Of a DNA stretch of 64,000 nt, positions 42,129-51,502 are shown one piece after another. The stretch covers positions 1-64,000 of the forward strand of contig NZ_WHUV01000003.1 of the NCBI RefSeq assembly GCF_009380155.1. The letters are read 5' to 3'. How positions within the stretch are numbered: the stretch's first letter is position 1; each line of letters begins with the position of its first letter. The notes under the pieces were generated by a model. It was not told the origin of the DNA and made no database searches. It saw only the letters and a program-made list of their open reading frames with translations. Both the position numbers and the translations under genes were made by a program. This DNA comes from Pseudomonas piscis (GTDB lineage Bacteria > Pseudomonadota > Gammaproteobacteria > Pseudomonadales > Pseudomonadaceae).

Positions 42129-43028
42129 ATGAGTCGCTTCGCCCGGCACTTGCCGCCACTGGAAACCCTGGTGACCTTCGAAGCGGTGGGCCGCAACGCC
42201 AGCTTCACCCGGGCCGCCACCGAGCTGTGCCTGACCCAGAGCGCGGTGAGCAAGCAGATCCGCAGTCTGGAGCTGTCGCTCAAGACCGAATTGTTCGAGC
42301 GCCAGGCCCGCGGGGTGAAGCTCACCGCCAGCGGCGCGACGCTGTTCGCCCAGGTCAGCACCCAGCTCGAAGCCTTGCTGCGCAGCGTCACACGCCTGCG
42401 AGCCGGGCGTGACGCCAACACCATCACCGTGCAATGCACCCATGCGGTGGCGCAGTTCTGGCTGTTCCCGCGCTTGCTGGCATTCAACAAGCAGCACCCG
42501 GAGATCACCGTGAGCATCCACGCCAACAACGACATGGACGAGTCCAGCGTGGCCGAGCATGACTTCGGCATTCTCTACGGGCCGGGGCACTGGTCGTCCC
42601 TGGCGGCCACGCCGCTGTTTGCCGAGATCGTCTACCCCATCGCCAGCCGGCGCCTGGAGTTGCCGGTGGTCAGCGAGCTTGGGCAACTGGCGGCCTTGCC
42701 GCTGATCCAGCTGGACGCCTCGGCCTGGAACTGCATCGACTGGCGGGACTGGTTCCGTCACTTCGGCCTGGACTACAGCGCGCCGCCGGGAGCCCTGGGC
42801 TTCAATCAGCTGACCTTGATGTTCAGTGCCGTGCAGCAGGGGCTGGGGGTGGGCCTGGGCTGGGATTTCATGGCCCGCGACGGGGTGGCCAAGGGCGAGT
42901 TGCTACGGGTTGGCGACTGGGCCTTCCATACCGGCCAGGCGGACTTCCTGGTGCACCTGCGCAACCGGCGCCTGTCGGCCAGCGGCCAGTTGTTCCATGA
43001 CTGGCTGGTGGCCCACGGCGCCGAGTGA
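42129..43028 (+). CDS. LysR-family regulator (GcvA-like group)
   Basis: 299 residues. The N terminus PPLETLVTFEAVGRNASFTRAATELCLTQSAVSKQIRSLE is the GcvA-type helix-turn-helix. The effector domain ends VQQGLGVGLGWDFMARD. It is transcribed divergently from the EamA transporter gene, its likely target. Complete, normal length. Confidence 0.9.
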   Translation: MSRFARHLPPLETLVTFEAVGRNASFTRAATELCLTQSAVSKQIRSLELSLKTELFERQARGVKLTASGATLFAQVSTQLEALLRSVTRLRAGRDANTITVQCTHAVAQFWLFPRLLAFNKQHPEITVSIHANNDMDESSVAEHDFGILYGPGHWSSLAATPLFAEIVYPIASRRLELPVVSELGQLAALPLIQLDASAWNCIDWRDWFRHFGLDYSAPPGALGFNQLTLMFSAVQQGLGVGLGWDFMARDGVAKGELLRVGDWAFHTGQADFLVHLRNRRLSASGQLFHDWLVAHGAE

Positions 43029-43031
43029 GGC

Positions 43032-45266
43032 TCAGGCCCGGGGCACGCTGAAGCGGAATTCGCTGCCCTTGCCCACCTCGCTGTAGGCCTGGATCGTGCC
43101 ACCGTGGGCCTGGACGATGCCCTGGGTGATGTACAAACCCAGGCCGGTGCCGTTGGGGTTGCCTTCCTTCATGGTCCAGTAGCGGTCGAAGATGAACGGC
43201 AGCTGGTCGGCGGGGATGCCTTCCCCGGAGTCGCGGACGCTGAACACGATCTGCTCGCCGTCGGACATCGCCACCACCCCGACCTTGCCTTGCTTGGGGG
43301 TGAACTTGATGGCGTTGCCCACCAGGTTCGACAGCACCTGGAACAGCCGCTCGGGGTCGGCGTGGATGGTCAGGTCCGGTTCGGCGTGGAAACTGATATC
43401 GATGGACTTGTCCAGGGCCAGGGGCGCCAGCAGCGAATAGGCTTCCTCGAAGATCTGCGCGACGTCCAGCGGCTGGGGGGCGATGCGGTAGCGCCCGGCC
43501 TCGATCTTCGAGGTGTCCAGCAGATCCTCCAGCAGGATGTTCATGCGGCTGGCGGCCTGCTGCATGGTGTCGATGGCCGAGGAGATGCGCCGCGAGGTGT
43601 GCGGGCCGTCGGAGCTGAAGGCCTTTTGCATCATGCCGCATAGCATGGAGATCACGGTCATGGGGTTGCGCAGGTCGTGGGACACCACCGCCACCAGCTC
43701 GTCCCGGGCGCGCACTGCCTGTTGTTCGCGCAGCACCTGGCGCGCCAGGTCGTGCTCCAGGGCCGAGCGGCGCAGGTCGTTGGCGGCGAAGCGGTCGCCG
43801 TGGCTCCACTTGCTGGAGATCCCGGCCATTTCCACTTTCCAGATCTCGAACGAGGTACGCGGTCGCAGGCGCAGGCCGGCGTCGGAGTTCTCCAGGTCCA
43901 GGGGCTTTTGCGGGTTGCCGCTCCAGTTGATGTTTTCCTTCACCTCGGGCCGGAACCACAGCACGCCGTTATCCACAGGCTTGGGCAGGCTCATGGCCAG
44001 GACACCGCTGGCCACCTGTTGATAACTGGCCGCCGGCGGGTAGACGCTGGCCAGGTGGTGAGTGGCGAACACCGGTTGCCCGGACTCTTGCAACCAGCGG
44101 TGCAGGGCGCGGATTTCAGCCTCCGGCGGGCAGTTACCGAAGCAGTGCAGCTGGCGATCCTCGATGATCGCCACGCCGCCGGCCCGGGTCAGCTCCAGCA
44201 GTTGCCCGGGCTCCTGGGCCAGGCTGGCGAACACGCTGCCGCTGGCCTGCGCCATGGCCTGGTTGAGGCTGGCCAGGGTGGCGAGCTTTTCCTCGCGCTG
44301 GCGGCTGACTTCCAGGGCTTCCATGGCGCTGATCTGCAGCGACAGCACCTGGCCGATGGTCTGGCAGGCGATGCGCAACTCGTGGGGTACCAGCAGTGGC
44401 TGGCGGTTGCCGCAACTGATCAGGCCCCAGAGCTGGTCGTCCTTGAGCAAGGAGATGCTCATGGACGACAGCACGCCCATGTTCTTCATGTACTGGCAGT
44501 GGATCGGCGACACGCTGCGCAAGGTGGCGAAGCTCAGGTCCAGGGCCTGGCCGGTGTCCGGGCGCAAGGTCGGCACCAGCGGCACCGGCTGATAGTCGGC
44601 ATCGGGAATGATCCGCAGCCAGTTGCTGCGGTACAGCTCGCGGGCCTGCTGGGGAATGTCCGAGGCGGGGAAGAACAGGCCGTTGAACACTTCCATGGTC
44701 GGCCGCGTGGCCTCGGCGATCACCTGGCCGTGGCCTTCGTCTTCGAAGCGATAGATCAGCACCCGGTCGTAGCCGGTCATGGCCTGGATCTCGCTGACGC
44801 TGATGGCGTACAGCTCTTGCAGGGTCTTGGCGGTCTGCAGGCGGCGCAGCAGGCGCCCGAGGTTGTCGGTGCGCTGCTTGAGCTCCGGGGCCTGGTGCTG
44901 TTCGAGCTGGTGCTCCAGTTCCAGGATCAATACGCCCTGGTGCCGATGCAGCAGGGCTTCGAAGCGCCTGCCATGAAGCTCCAGGTACAGCGGCGGGGCA
45001 TCGAGCAAGCGTTGCAGTTGCAGCAGTTGGCGAATGCTCTGGGTGTGTTCGGCGCCCAGGAGGCTGTCCAGGGGCTGCTCGACGACCTGCTCGGCGCGCT
45101 GGCCCAGCAGGGTCTCGACGTTGGCGCTGACCTGGCGGATGCGCAGCCCTGGCTCGTCCAGGGTCAGCAGGACGCCATGGGGCTGGATCGCGCCCGGGGA
45201 ACGGATGGGTTCGTTGGCGCAGTTGGCCAGCAACTGCTCGAAGGCCTGGGAATCCTGGGGGGGCAT
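43032..45266 (-). CDS. bphP: bacteriophytochrome histidine kinase BphP
   Basis: Red/far-red photoreceptor kinase, 744 residues. Cys16 in NCANEPIRSPGAIQPHG is the biliverdin attachment site; then PAS, GAF (with FPASDIPQQARELY and GYDRVLIYRFEDEGHGQVIAEA) and PHY domains, and a histidine kinase from about residue 510: VSHDLRNPM (phospho-His), LSNLVGNAIKFTP, DSGEGIP and GTGLGLYI. The ATG at 45266 must be right because Cys16 is close behind it, so the gene overlaps the end of bphO by 103 bases. No receiver domain and no adjacent response regulator; the partner is elsewhere. Confidence 0.94.
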   Translation of the reverse strand: MPPQDSQAFEQLLANCANEPIRSPGAIQPHGVLLTLDEPGLRIRQVSANVETLLGQRAEQVVEQPLDSLLGAEHTQSIRQLLQLQRLLDAPPLYLELHGRRFEALLHRHQGVLILELEHQLEQHQAPELKQRTDNLGRLLRRLQTAKTLQELYAISVSEIQAMTGYDRVLIYRFEDEGHGQVIAEATRPTMEVFNGLFFPASDIPQQARELYRSNWLRIIPDADYQPVPLVPTLRPDTGQALDLSFATLRSVSPIHCQYMKNMGVLSSMSISLLKDDQLWGLISCGNRQPLLVPHELRIACQTIGQVLSLQISAMEALEVSRQREEKLATLASLNQAMAQASGSVFASLAQEPGQLLELTRAGGVAIIEDRQLHCFGNCPPEAEIRALHRWLQESGQPVFATHHLASVYPPAASYQQVASGVLAMSLPKPVDNGVLWFRPEVKENINWSGNPQKPLDLENSDAGLRLRPRTSFEIWKVEMAGISSKWSHGDRFAANDLRRSALEHDLARQVLREQQAVRARDELVAVVSHDLRNPMTVISMLCGMMQKAFSSDGPHTSRRISSAIDTMQQAASRMNILLEDLLDTSKIEAGRYRIAPQPLDVAQIFEEAYSLLAPLALDKSIDISFHAEPDLTIHADPERLFQVLSNLVGNAIKFTPKQGKVGVVAMSDGEQIVFSVRDSGEGIPADQLPFIFDRYWTMKEGNPNGTGLGLYITQGIVQAHGGTIQAYSEVGKGSEFRFSVPRA

Positions 45267-45877
45267 AGCAGCACCTCGCGGCTGTCGAGCCAGCGCTCGA
45301 AACAGGCAAATGTGGATTGCGCGGCGTCCACCACTTGCTGGCGGGCGCTGGTGTGGCTGGGCATGCGGCCCAGGTAGTCGAGGAAATCCTTCCAGCGCCG
45401 GCCGGTGAGGGCGCCGTAGACGTCGAGGAAGGCCCCGCCATTGCCGGCATCCAGGGCCAGGCGCCGGGCCATTTCGCGGCGCAGGATCTGCCCGCCCAGG
45501 GTCGCGCCCTCCAGCACATAGAGAGTGCCCAGGCAGGCGCCCGGAGTGCCCAGTCGGGGCAGTTGCGGGCAGCGTGGCAGGTGGTCGATCTCGGCCTGGC
45601 TCAGGCCCAGGGCCAGCAAGTCGCCGTTCAGCGCTGGAGTCTTGCGCCGCAGTTGCGGCTCGTACCCGGCCGGAATCAGCCCGCTTTGATCCAGGGCCGC
45701 CTCCAGGGGCTGGTAGAACCCGTAGTAGGCCTGGATCAGGCGTTGGTACCAGGCAGCGTCGAGCTGCTCGGAGAAAAATGGCAGGCGTTGTTCCAGGGCC
45801 ACATGCAGGGTCGCGGTGCCGGCGCGCAGGTCCTGGAGCAGGAAGGAAGCGGCAGTGTCTTGATGCGGTTGGGGCAT
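45164..45877 (-). CDS. bphO: BphO, heme oxygenase for biliverdin
   Basis: Cleaves heme to biliverdin, the chromophore of the downstream phytochrome. 237 residues, all-helical heme oxygenase: proximal His in TATLHVALEQRLPFF (near residue 27), and GTLYVLEGATLGGQIL, the distal helix motif, near residue 120. Bacterial BphO proteins I know are near 200 residues, so the last 35 or so (Arg/Pro/Ser-rich, reading in the overlap with bphP) look like an extension created by the overlapping frame. First gene of the bphOP operon. No strong ribosome site before the ATG. Confidence 0.92.
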   Translation of the reverse strand: MPQPHQDTAASFLLQDLRAGTATLHVALEQRLPFFSEQLDAAWYQRLIQAYYGFYQPLEAALDQSGLIPAGYEPQLRRKTPALNGDLLALGLSQAEIDHLPRCPQLPRLGTPGACLGTLYVLEGATLGGQILRREMARRLALDAGNGGAFLDVYGALTGRRWKDFLDYLGRMPSHTSARQQVVDAAQSTFACFERWLDSREVLLCPPRIPRPSSSCWPTAPTNPSVPRARSSPMASC

Positions 45878-46128
45878 TCAGGGGTCCGGGAGTCGCTGCG
45901 GTAGGTGGATGCGCCATGGGCGACATCGAACACCGGGACCAGGTTGCGGTCCCTGCAATCGAGTCAGCGCACGGAGAAAAACAGGAGCGCCACTCTACCT
46001 GTGGTTTCAGGAACGACGCAGGCTTTTCGACGCTCCTGGTATCGTTCAAGGGTAGTCGATCGACGGCCTACCGCAGCTCTGACTCCGACAGCACGGCATT
46101 AATTCCCCTGGCCGGCTGTCGGGCGGGG

Positions 46129-46524
46129 TCAGATCCAGACGTCGTTCAAGGCGGTGCGCGCGCCGCCCTGGTTACCGGTGTTGAGTACGCCCCGAGGCTC
46201 GATCAGCAGCAGCTTGACCTCCTGTTCCGACCAGGGCTTGTGTTCCACGCCCCGGGGCACGACGAACATCTCGCCGCTGGCGATGGACACCTGGCCGTCA
46301 CGGAAGTCGATGTGCAGCAGGCCATCGAGCACGATGAAGGTTTCGTCGGTCTCGGCGTGGGAGTGCCAGACGAACTCGCCTTGCAGCCTGGAGATCTTGA
46401 ACTGGTAGTCGTTCATCTCGGCGATCACCTTGGGGGTCCACTGTTCGCTGAACAGGCCGAGCTTCTGGGCGAAGTTGATGCTCTGGTACTGGCGTTGCGC
46501 GGTGCTGCTGGCGGGATTGTCCAT
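46129..46524 (-). CDS. cupin-domain protein
   Basis: 131 residues with one cupin barrel: [16 protein letters not shown] (His-His-Glu metal triad of motif 1, about residues 53-68) and [11 protein letters not shown] (motif 2 with its His). Small cupins of this type may be isomerases, dioxygenases or binding proteins; no function can be assigned. It follows the AraC gene by 79 bases on the same strand, so co-transcription is possible. Confidence 0.85.
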   Translation of the reverse strand: MDNPASSTAQRQYQSINFAQKLGLFSEQWTPKVIAEMNDYQFKISRLQGEFVWHSHAETDETFIVLDGLLHIDFRDGQVSIASGEMFVVPRGVEHKPWSEQEVKLLLIEPRGVLNTGNQGGARTALNDVWI

Positions 46525-46603
46525 GGGGGCTCCATATCGCTGGTGAAAGAGCGCCCAGGGTAGGCAACCCGCGGCTGTGGATTCTTGAACGATTGTGCGT
46601 GGT

Positions 46604-47410
46604 TCAGCGGCCGAGCATCTTCAGCCAGCGTGCCGGCGGCAGGCCATAGGCCTGGCGGAACTGGCGGGTCATGTGGCTCTGGTCGGCGAAGCCGGCAGCC
46701 AGCGCTGCGTGGGCCAGGGGCTGGCCCTGCACCAGCAGCGCCCGGACCAGGTCCAGGCGGCGCATGCTCAGGTAGCGGTAGGGGCTGGTGCCGAACAGCA
46801 GGCGAAAATCCCGGGACAGGCTCCAGCGATCGCGCTGGCTGTGGGTGGCCAGCTCATCGAGGGTCAGGGTGCGGTCCAGGGCACTGTGGATGTATTCCCG
46901 GGCACGTTCGGCGGCCTGGTAGTCGAAGCGTTGCCGGGGCGCCGCGACCCCGGATACCCGGTTGAGCGCGTGGGCCAGGTCGAACAGGGCATCTTGCTGC
47001 TCCAGCGGGTCCAGGGGGCTGTCGACATTGCGCAGCAGGGTCTGGGTTGCGGCGAACAGCCGTGGATCGGCGGACAGGCCGCCAGCGATGAAGGGCAGGG
47101 GCTGGCCGCCGAGGATCTGCTGGATCAACGCCGGCTCGACATACAGCATGCGGTAGTGAAAGCCATCCTGGGTCCCGGCTTCGCCATCGTGGGCTTCGTC
47201 GGGGTGCAGGACCATGGTTCCGCCCGGCAGGCTATGGCGCCAGCCGCCGCGGTACTGGAAGCTCTGTACCCCGTGCAGGGTGCGGCCGATGGCGTAGGTA
47301 TCGTGGCGATGCATGTCGTAGCCATGGCCGGCGAAGTAGGCTTCGATGCGTTCCAGGCCCCGGGCGGGCGGTGCGCGGTGAACCCAGTCGGTGATGATCG
47401 GTCCGGCCAT
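46604..47410 (-). CDS. AraC-family regulator with cupin-like sensor
   Basis: 268 residues. N-terminal AraC-type binding domain ([41 protein letters not shown], about 35-80) and C-terminal double helix-turn-helix ([32 protein letters not shown]...[28 protein letters not shown]). The group is common next to amino-acid exporters and detoxification genes. Likely regulates the cupin gene or its own locus. The ligand is unknown. Confidence 0.9.
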   Translation of the reverse strand: MAGPIITDWVHRAPPARGLERIEAYFAGHGYDMHRHDTYAIGRTLHGVQSFQYRGGWRHSLPGGTMVLHPDEAHDGEAGTQDGFHYRMLYVEPALIQQILGGQPLPFIAGGLSADPRLFAATQTLLRNVDSPLDPLEQQDALFDLAHALNRVSGVAAPRQRFDYQAAERAREYIHSALDRTLTLDELATHSQRDRWSLSRDFRLLFGTSPYRYLSMRRLDLVRALLVQGQPLAHAALAAGFADQSHMTRQFRQAYGLPPARWLKMLGR

Positions 47411-47483
47411 GGGGCAATCCAGGAGCAGGTAGCTGAAACCGGCACGTTAACCCGAGGCCGTACCGGCTGTCTTGCCCGGCCCA

Positions 47484-47819
47484 TCACGCGCTATCGAGTT
47501 GTGCCTGCCGGCCCAGGTGGCCGAACTCGATGGGGACCTTGGTGTAGAACAGCGCGAAGTCTTCCTGGGCCAGGCGTTCGAACAATTGCCGGGCTTCTGC
47601 TTCGCTGATGGCCAGGCGGATTTCCAGGGGCTGGTCGGCCAGGTCGAAAAAATGCACTGAATGCAGTTGCCGGGAATGGCCGAACCCTTCGACGGCGCTG
47701 GAAAGGGTGGCGCCCTGCAGGCCCATTTCCCGGGCCAGGTCGATGATCCAGTCGCCGAGCATCCGACCGTGGTAACGCCGGTTCTGCTGGGTGAAGAAGG
47801 TCACCAGGTAGCCTTGCAT
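47484..47819 (-). CDS. DUF190-family small protein
   Basis: 111 residues starting MQGYLVTFFTQQNRRYHGRMLGDW. Pattern and length fit DUF190 (PF02641), a ferredoxin-like fold related to PII signalling proteins: VEGFGHSRQLHS at residues 43-54 is the family core. These are often next to fluoride exporter genes, but none is here. Start chosen at ATG 47819. Function unknown. Confidence 0.8.
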   Translation of the reverse strand: MQGYLVTFFTQQNRRYHGRMLGDWIIDLAREMGLQGATLSSAVEGFGHSRQLHSVHFFDLADQPLEIRLAISEAEARQLFERLAQEDFALFYTKVPIEFGHLGRQAQLDSA

Positions 47820-47998
47820 GATTGCCCTCCCACGACATGGCAGCCCGTTAATTGAGCATAGCTGGCGGCCGGCCCGGTGGTTGCCTGGGCGCAACGAGAG
47901 GAGTAGCGTCCACCACCTCGCTACAGGCTCATGCGGCAGCGTTTGAGGCCCATGACGCGAACCTCGACCAGGACGCTACGTCCCGCAGGAGTCCGAAC

Positions 47999-48478
47999 AT
48001 GGCAGTGACCTTCCGCCCGGTGGTGGACGCCGATATCCCGCGTATCTGCGGCTTTGTGCGCAGTGCCCAGGAGCTGTTCTTCTTTTTCCCCGCCGCCACC
48101 TGGCCCTTGACCCATGAGCAGTTGCGCGACTCTATCGCCCAGCGCAGCGATTCCACGGTGATCGAGCGTGACGGGCAGGTGGTGGGTTTCGCCAATTTCT
48201 ATCGCTGGGAACAGGGCGGTACCTGCACCATCGGCAACGTGATCGTCGACCCGGATGTGCGCAGCGTCGGGCTGGGCGCGCAGTTGATCGGGCAGATGAT
48301 CTATCTCGCCCGCAGCCGGCACCAGGCCAGCGACGTGACCCTGTCCTGCTTCAACAGCAATGTGGCGGGGCTGTTGTTCTATCCGAAGCTGGGGTTCGTG
48401 CCCTTCGCCATCGAGGAACGCAAGGACAAGCAACACGAGCGGGTGGCGCTGATCCACCTGCGCTACAGCCCGAGCTGA
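47999..48478 (+). CDS. GNAT acetyltransferase
   Basis: 159 residues, with an acetyl-CoA region around VDPDVRSVGLGAQLIGQMIY (about residues 81-100; RxxGxG is VRSVGLG, slightly divergent) and SCFNSNVAGLLFYPKLGFVPF near the C terminus. The ATG at 47999 follows CAGGAG. Upstream in-frame sequence has no family match. Sits 33 bases before ddlA on the same strand and may be co-transcribed. Substrate unknown. Confidence 0.85.
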   Translation: MAVTFRPVVDADIPRICGFVRSAQELFFFFPAATWPLTHEQLRDSIAQRSDSTVIERDGQVVGFANFYRWEQGGTCTIGNVIVDPDVRSVGLGAQLIGQMIYLARSRHQASDVTLSCFNSNVAGLLFYPKLGFVPFAIEERKDKQHERVALIHLRYSPS

Positions 48479-48511
48479 GGCCGGGAATCTTTTTCAAGAC
48501 GGAAGCCATTC

Positions 48512-49606
48512 ATGAGCAAGCTGCGGGTCGGGATTATCTTTGGTGGCCGTTCGGCCGAGCATGAAGTGTCGCTGCAATCGGCACGCAACATCGTCGATGC
48601 CCTGGATCGCTCGCGTTTCGAACCGGTGTTGATCGGTATCGACAAGCAGGGCCACTGGCACCTCAACGACACTTCGAACTTCCTGATCAACCAGGAGAAT
48701 CCGGCGCTGATCGCCCTCAACCAGTCCAACCGCGAACTGGCGGTGGTGCCGGGCAAGGCCAGCGGGCAACTGGTGGAGACCTCCAGCCAGGAGCTGCTGG
48801 GGCACGTCGATGTGATCTTCCCCATCGTCCACGGCACCCTGGGCGAAGACGGTTGCCTGCAGGGCCTGCTGCGCATGGCCGACTTGCCCTTCGTCGGCTC
48901 CGACGTGCTGGGCTCGGCGGTGTGCATGGACAAGGACATCAGCAAGCGCCTGCTGCGCGATGCCGGCCTTGCGGTGACGCCCTTCGTCACCCTGACCCGC
49001 GCCAACCGGGCGCGCCATGACTTTGCCCAGGTCCGGGCGGCGCTTGGCCTGCCGTTGTTCGTCAAGCCGGCCAACCAGGGCTCGTCGGTGGGGGTGAGCA
49101 AGGTCGAGGACGAGGCTCAGTACCAGGCCGCGGTAGAGCTGGCCCTGGGCTTCGACCACAAGGTGCTGGTGGAGTCGGCGGTGCGTGGCCGGGAGATCGA
49201 GTGCGCGGTACTGGGCAACGACCAGCCCATCGCCAGTGGCTGTGGCGAGATCGTGGTCGGCAGCGGTTTCTATTCCTATGACAGCAAGTACATCGACGAG
49301 CAGGCGGCCCAAGTGGTAGTGCCGGCGGCCATCGACCATGAAGCCAGCGAGCGGATTCGCGCCCTGGCCATCGAGGCTTTCCAGGTGCTGGGTTGCTCCG
49401 GGTTGGCGCGGGTCGATGTGTTTCTCACCGACAGTGGCCAGGTGTTGATCAACGAGGTCAACTCCTTGCCGGGGTTCACGCGCATCAGCATGTACCCCAA
49501 GCTGTGGCAGGCCGCGGGCATGAGCTACAGCGAACTGGTCAGCCGGTTGATCGAGCTGGCTCTGGAGCGGCACGACGAGCGGCAGGCGCTGAAAATCACC
49601 CGCTGA
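48512..49606 (+). CDS. ddlA: D-alanine--D-alanine ligase, DdlA type
   Basis: ATP-grasp ligase joining two D-Ala for peptidoglycan. 364 residues with [19 protein letters not shown] (N-terminal motif), [34 protein letters not shown] (ATP-binding) and [21 protein letters not shown] (metal and substrate loop). The length and motifs fit DdlA rather than DdlB, which sits in the cell-division cluster, so this is probably the second ligase of the genome. It lies outside any cell-wall operon. Confidence 0.94.
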   Translation: MSKLRVGIIFGGRSAEHEVSLQSARNIVDALDRSRFEPVLIGIDKQGHWHLNDTSNFLINQENPALIALNQSNRELAVVPGKASGQLVETSSQELLGHVDVIFPIVHGTLGEDGCLQGLLRMADLPFVGSDVLGSAVCMDKDISKRLLRDAGLAVTPFVTLTRANRARHDFAQVRAALGLPLFVKPANQGSSVGVSKVEDEAQYQAAVELALGFDHKVLVESAVRGREIECAVLGNDQPIASGCGEIVVGSGFYSYDSKYIDEQAAQVVVPAAIDHEASERIRALAIEAFQVLGCSGLARVDVFLTDSGQVLINEVNSLPGFTRISMYPKLWQAAGMSYSELVSRLIELALERHDERQALKITR

Positions 49607-49638
49607 AGCGGATCACAACCTTGATTGGGACACTACGG

Positions 49639-49992
49639 ATGAGTGCGGCAACACCGGCATCGGTTTATCTTTTTTCCTACGGCACCCTGCAGGACAAGGC
49701 GGTGCAACTGGCCAACTTCGGCCGCGAACTGGAGGGTCGCCATGACGCCATGCTCGGCTACGACCAGCACTGGGTGGAAATCACCGACCCGCAAGTGCTG
49801 GCCAGTAGCGGCAAGACCCATCACCCGATCCTGCGTCCGGGGTCGGCGGACAGCGCACCGATCCCCGGCATGGTGTTTCGCATCACTGCCGAGGAACTGG
49901 CAGCCGCCGACCGCTATGAAGTCTCGGACTACAAGCGAGTCAGCGTGACCCTGTCTTCCGGTATCCAGGCCTGGGTCTACGTCAGCGCCTGA
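49639..49992 (+). CDS. gamma-glutamylcyclotransferase-like (AIG2) protein
   Basis: 117 residues of the GGCT/AIG2-like fold: substrate loop YLFSYGTLQDKAVQ at residues 10-23 (YGTL motif) and a candidate catalytic Glu in AADRYEVSDYKRV. Family members cyclise gamma-glutamyl compounds. It follows ddlA by 32 bases and may share its transcript. Confidence 0.87.
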   Translation: MSAATPASVYLFSYGTLQDKAVQLANFGRELEGRHDAMLGYDQHWVEITDPQVLASSGKTHHPILRPGSADSAPIPGMVFRITAEELAAADRYEVSDYKRVSVTLSSGIQAWVYVSA

Positions 49993-49994
49993 GT

Positions 49995-50576
49995 TCAGCG
50001 CGCCATGACCATCATCCCCAGGCACACCACTACCAGTAGCAGCGTCCCGAGCACCATGAACAGGTAGTTGATCGGGGTGAAGCGGGCGTTGCTCTGGCCG
50101 TGCAAGTCGCCAGCCGCGGCATTCAGGCCGCGCTGGCCCAGCCAGGTGATCCAGGCCAGGGCCGGTATCAGCAGCAGGTTGGCGATATCCACCAGCGGAA
50201 AACCGATGTTGTTGCGCGCCAGGCTGTCCAGGACGTTGTTGGCCACCGATACGACCACGAACAGGGTCGCCAGGCCATCGTGCTCCCATTTGAAATCCTG
50301 GCCATCGCGCTTGAGCCGGGCATCGGCCTCGCGGTACAGAGCATGGGTGAAGAAGATGGCGAAGATTGCCCGGGCCACAGGCCACATTTCCTCACCGCTG
50401 TCCTGCTTGAACTGCTTCCAGTTCTTGTAGGCCCAGTACACCCGGTAGAGGCCGAAGGTGAGGATGAACAGGGTGAGGAACTTGCCCCGGGATACCACGT
50501 AGAACGGCGGCTGCTTCGCCTCCGGCAGGGAGGTGGCCAGGTCCGCCTGGGGCGGGGCATAGAGGTTGTCAGACAC
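49995..50576 (-). CDS. small membrane protein of unknown function
   Basis: 193 residues from a GTG at 50576 (reading on as SDNLYAPPQADL), with AAGGAG five bases upstream. About four hydrophobic segments: FLTLFILTFGLYRVYWAYKNW, VARAIFAIFFTHALY, IANLLLIPALAWITWLG and INYLFMVLGTLLLVVVCLGMMV. The aromatic Tyr/Trp-rich segment YRVYWAYKNWKQFK after the first is typical of small DUF4234-like or DUF805-like proteins, but I cannot fix the family. Converges on the GGCT-like gene. Confidence 0.75.
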   Translation of the reverse strand: MSDNLYAPPQADLATSLPEAKQPPFYVVSRGKFLTLFILTFGLYRVYWAYKNWKQFKQDSGEEMWPVARAIFAIFFTHALYREADARLKRDGQDFKWEHDGLATLFVVVSVANNVLDSLARNNIGFPLVDIANLLLIPALAWITWLGQRGLNAAAGDLHGQSNARFTPINYLFMVLGTLLLVVVCLGMMVMAR

Positions 50577-50655
50577 GAGCACTCCTTGGGTTGGGCCTGA
50601 AAAAGGCGGCCACGTTACCCCACCCTGCGGGACAAGCCCATCTCGATGTTTGTGT

Positions 50656-51381
50656 TCAGCGCGTGGCCGTGCGACCGATCCAGGAATACTGGAAGGTCTT
50701 TTCCTCGCCCCGGTGGCCTCGGCGCCGGTAGCTGGCCAGGCTGGGGGTGGAGCAGTAGGTGCAGAGCGGGCTGATCTCGATCTGCTCGTCCGCCACGCCA
50801 GCGGCATGCAGCAGATGCACGGCGTAGCGGCTCAGATCGAACCACAACGAGCCTTGCTGGCTGGCCGAAGGCGGAGTGATCTGCGATGGCAGCAGCGGTG
50901 CCGGCTGCTCATGGCTCCAGGGGGCCTGGCTGGCAGGCCAGGGGCGCTGCGGGTCCGTCGAGAACGGGGCGATGAAGTCGGCGCTGACCTCATAGCAGCA
51001 AGGCTTGATCGAGGGGCCGATGGCGACCCGTACCTGGTGTGCTTCAACCCCCTTGGTTGCCAGGTGTTGCAGCACATTGGCGATGATCCCGCCGTGCAGG
51101 CCCTTCCAGCCGCCATGCACTGCTGCGACCCAGGAACCGTCGTCGCTGCTTATCAGGATCGGCAGGCAGTCGGCGGTGACCACGGCGATCGGGCGGTTGG
51201 AGCGAGTCAGCACCGCATCGCCACGGATGATCCCGCTGGGCAAGGTCGTGCTGGCCTCGATGACATCGCCGCTGTGCACCTGGGAGCAGAAGAACAGGCT
51301 GGCCGGTAGCGTCGCGCCAATGGTGGAGAACTCATGGCGGATACCTGCGATCTGCTTCAACACGTTTGCCTGGAAACTCAT
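50656..51381 (-). CDS. laccase-domain protein (PgeF/YfiH family)
   Basis: 241 residues of the YfiH/PgeF family (multicopper polyphenol oxidase domain, peptidoglycan-editing factors and purine-nucleoside enzymes). Family motifs: FFCSQVHSGDV (His), VVTADCLPILI (Cys), AAVHGGWKGLHGGI (His) and AIGPSIKPCCYEV. The zinc-binding Cys/His set looks complete. PgeF is normally near rluD or clpB; this location and the divergent sequence suggest a paralogue. Function in peptidoglycan quality or nucleoside metabolism not decided by sequence. Confidence 0.85.
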   Translation of the reverse strand: MSFQANVLKQIAGIRHEFSTIGATLPASLFFCSQVHSGDVIEASTTLPSGIIRGDAVLTRSNRPIAVVTADCLPILISSDDGSWVAAVHGGWKGLHGGIIANVLQHLATKGVEAHQVRVAIGPSIKPCCYEVSADFIAPFSTDPQRPWPASQAPWSHEQPAPLLPSQITPPSASQQGSLWFDLSRYAVHLLHAAGVADEQIEISPLCTYCSTPSLASYRRRGHRGEEKTFQYSWIGRTATR

Positions 51382-51502
51382 CGGGCCTGCGCTCGGTTAC
51401 CTCGGGGATGGGGGCAGAGCATAGCGGTATCCGATGCATTTTTGCTGACCGGCAAGCCGTGGGGCGAGGGGGGTGACCAGCGGTCGCCCCGATGCCAGAG
51501 CC

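Noticed and set aside
45267..46049. Upstream extension of the phytochrome frame to 46049
   Set aside because: The added 261 residues are the wrong frame of bphO; the biliverdin Cys needs the start at 45266.
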